Below, in pieces: positions 5,433 through 6,324 of a stretch of DNA of 6,324 nt. Position numbers and translations under genes: made by a program. This stretch comes from an uncultured Ruminococcus sp. (GTDB lineage Bacteria; Bacillota; Clostridia; Oscillospirales; Acutalibacteraceae), in assembly GCA_937892835.1 (NCBI GenBank), contig CALBHM010000402.1:1-6324 (forward strand), written 5' to 3'. The notes under the pieces were generated by a model. The model was not told where the DNA came from, ran no database searches, and worked only from the letters and a program-made list of their open reading frames with translations. Each line of letters opens with the position of its first letter. The stretch's first letter is position 1.

Positions 5433-6324
5433 ATGAAAAAAAGAGTCGTTTTATTGAGGTCAAATCCTGTAAGACCCTATCCCAGATTGGAAAAAATGGC
5501 GAATTGTCTTGCGAAAAACGGATATGCAGTTACCGTTTTGGCATGGGATAGAGATTTGGATTATTCACCTAAAGAAGAAAAACTTGAATTGAAGAATTCA
5601 ACAGCCAAAATTGTTCGTATCGGAATTAAAGGACAGTTCTCCGGCGGAATTAAGAAAAATCTTAAAGGCCTTTTAAAGTTTCAAAGTTTTATTTATTCGT
5701 GGCTAAAATCGCACAGAGCGGAATACGATATAATTCATGCCTATGATTTTGATACCGGCTTCACCGCTCAGAAGTGTGCAGAATTATTCAATAAAAAGTT
5801 TATTTATGATATTCCGGATTACTATGTTGATTCGCATGGACTTAAAGGTTCAAAAATCGGCAGTATTGTTAAGCGAATGGAAAACTCGGTTATTAATAAA
5901 GCCGATGCAACCATAATCTGTACCGAGCAGCGCAAGGAACAAATTTCCGGAACCCATCCGAAAAAATTATTTGTCATTCATAATACTCCGGACGTTGAGA
6001 TTGTGACAGATTGTAATTCTTCGGAGATGCATGGGCGTCTGAAGCTGGTTTATGTAGGAGTCTTCGGTAAGACAAGATTTATTGATAAAATTGCCGAGAC
6101 CGTAGCAGAGCGGAGCGACTGCGAATTCCATATTGGCGGCTTCGGAGCAAATATGGAAACGTATTTTGAAGATATGTCAAAAAAATACGACAACATTTTC
6201 TATTACGGAAGAATTCCTTATGACAAAACCATTGCATTGGAGCGCGAGTGTGACGTTATGTGCGCTGTGTATGACCCTTCTGTTCCGAACCATTATTACG
6301 CTGCGCCGAATAAGTTTTATGAAG
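5433..6324 (+). CDS. GT4-like glycosyltransferase, 3'-truncated by the window end
   Basis: The frame is open from 5433 to the end of the window with no stop, giving 297 visible residues. It opens MKKRVVLLRSNPVRPYPRLE (1-20), followed by a GYAVTVLAWDR block (30-40), a start common to one group of GT4-like GT-B enzymes. YDIIHAYDFDTGF (98-110) and FIYDIPDYYVDSH (123-135) complete the acceptor domain. The donor domain begins with LKLVYVGVFG (203-212), then FHIGGFG (232-238), NIFYYGRIPYD (254-264), and breaks off in AAPNKFYE (290-297). That last piece is the beginning of the conserved NKxxE block that carries the donor-binding glutamate, so roughly 60-90 residues should follow. ATG 5424 and GTG 5430 are in the same frame; none has a good ribosome site, and 5433 is chosen for its typical GT start and the GAG at 5421-5423. 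It follows the previous stop by 14 bp and should act after it on the same glycan. Confidence 0.88.
   Translation, partial: MKKRVVLLRSNPVRPYPRLEKMANCLAKNGYAVTVLAWDRDLDYSPKEEKLELKNSTAKIVRIGIKGQFSGGIKKNLKGLLKFQSFIYSWLKSHRAEYDIIHAYDFDTGFTAQKCAELFNKKFIYDIPDYYVDSHGLKGSKIGSIVKRMENSVINKADATIICTEQRKEQISGTHPKKLFVIHNTPDVEIVTDCNSSEMHGRLKLVYVGVFGKTRFIDKIAETVAERSDCEFHIGGFGANMETYFEDMSKKYDNIFYYGRIPYDKTIALERECDVMCAVYDPSVPNHYYAAPNKFYE

Overview
The window reads as part of a chromosome from a low-to-moderate-GC Gram-positive bacterium, most likely an anaerobic member of the Clostridia (Oscillospirales/Lachnospirales type). This rests on strong GGAGG-type ribosome binding sites, textbook SigA promoters with 17-bp spacers, hairpin-plus-T-run terminators, and sugar-transfer proteins that resemble Firmicutes exopolysaccharide (Eps) enzymes. 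The taxonomic call is an inference. Every gene is on the plus strand.

Layout. (1) Bases 1-579 hold the 3' part of a gene for a papain-like hydrolase or amidase whose visible His-before-Cys order matches circularly permuted NlpC/P60 (YiiX/LRAT-type) domains. It ends at a rho-independent terminator. (2) Bases 619-1581 are an isolated single-gene unit: a SigA promoter with an extended -10, a secreted or membrane-anchored GH16 beta-glucanase-like enzyme with an intact EVDIME catalytic motif, and a strong terminator. (3) Bases 1582-1884 are an A/T-rich control region. It contains a terminator-like hairpin pointing left, A/T tracts, a consensus promoter (TTGACT-17-TATAAT), and a leader of about 100 nt that can fold its own Shine-Dalgarno sequence into a hairpin. 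(4) From 1885 to the window end runs a tightly packed polysaccharide operon: GNAT acetyltransferase, ATP-grasp ligase, membrane phosphoglycosyl transferase, an EpsD-like GT4 glycosyltransferase, and a second GT4-like glycosyltransferase cut by the window end.

How the genes work together. The phosphoglycosyl transferase would place the first sugar phosphate on undecaprenyl phosphate at the inner membrane face, and the two glycosyltransferases would extend it. The GNAT and ATP-grasp genes come first and are nearly fused to each other. They may make or attach an acylated or amide-linked substituent for the glycan or its precursor, but their substrates cannot be read from sequence. Junctions in the operon are 8 bp apart, 12 bp apart, overlapping by 8 bp, and 14 bp apart; two stop codons form part of the next gene's Shine-Dalgarno site, which points to coupled translation. 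No flippase, polymerase, chain-length regulator or kinase is visible, so the locus must continue downstream or be completed elsewhere.

I see no CRISPR array, tRNA, rRNA, insertion sequence or phage gene. The most unusual signals are the GNAT/ATP-grasp pair heading a glycan operon, the altered metal-site motif of the ATP-grasp enzyme, the SD-sequestering leader hairpin, and the permuted papain-like domain at the left edge.
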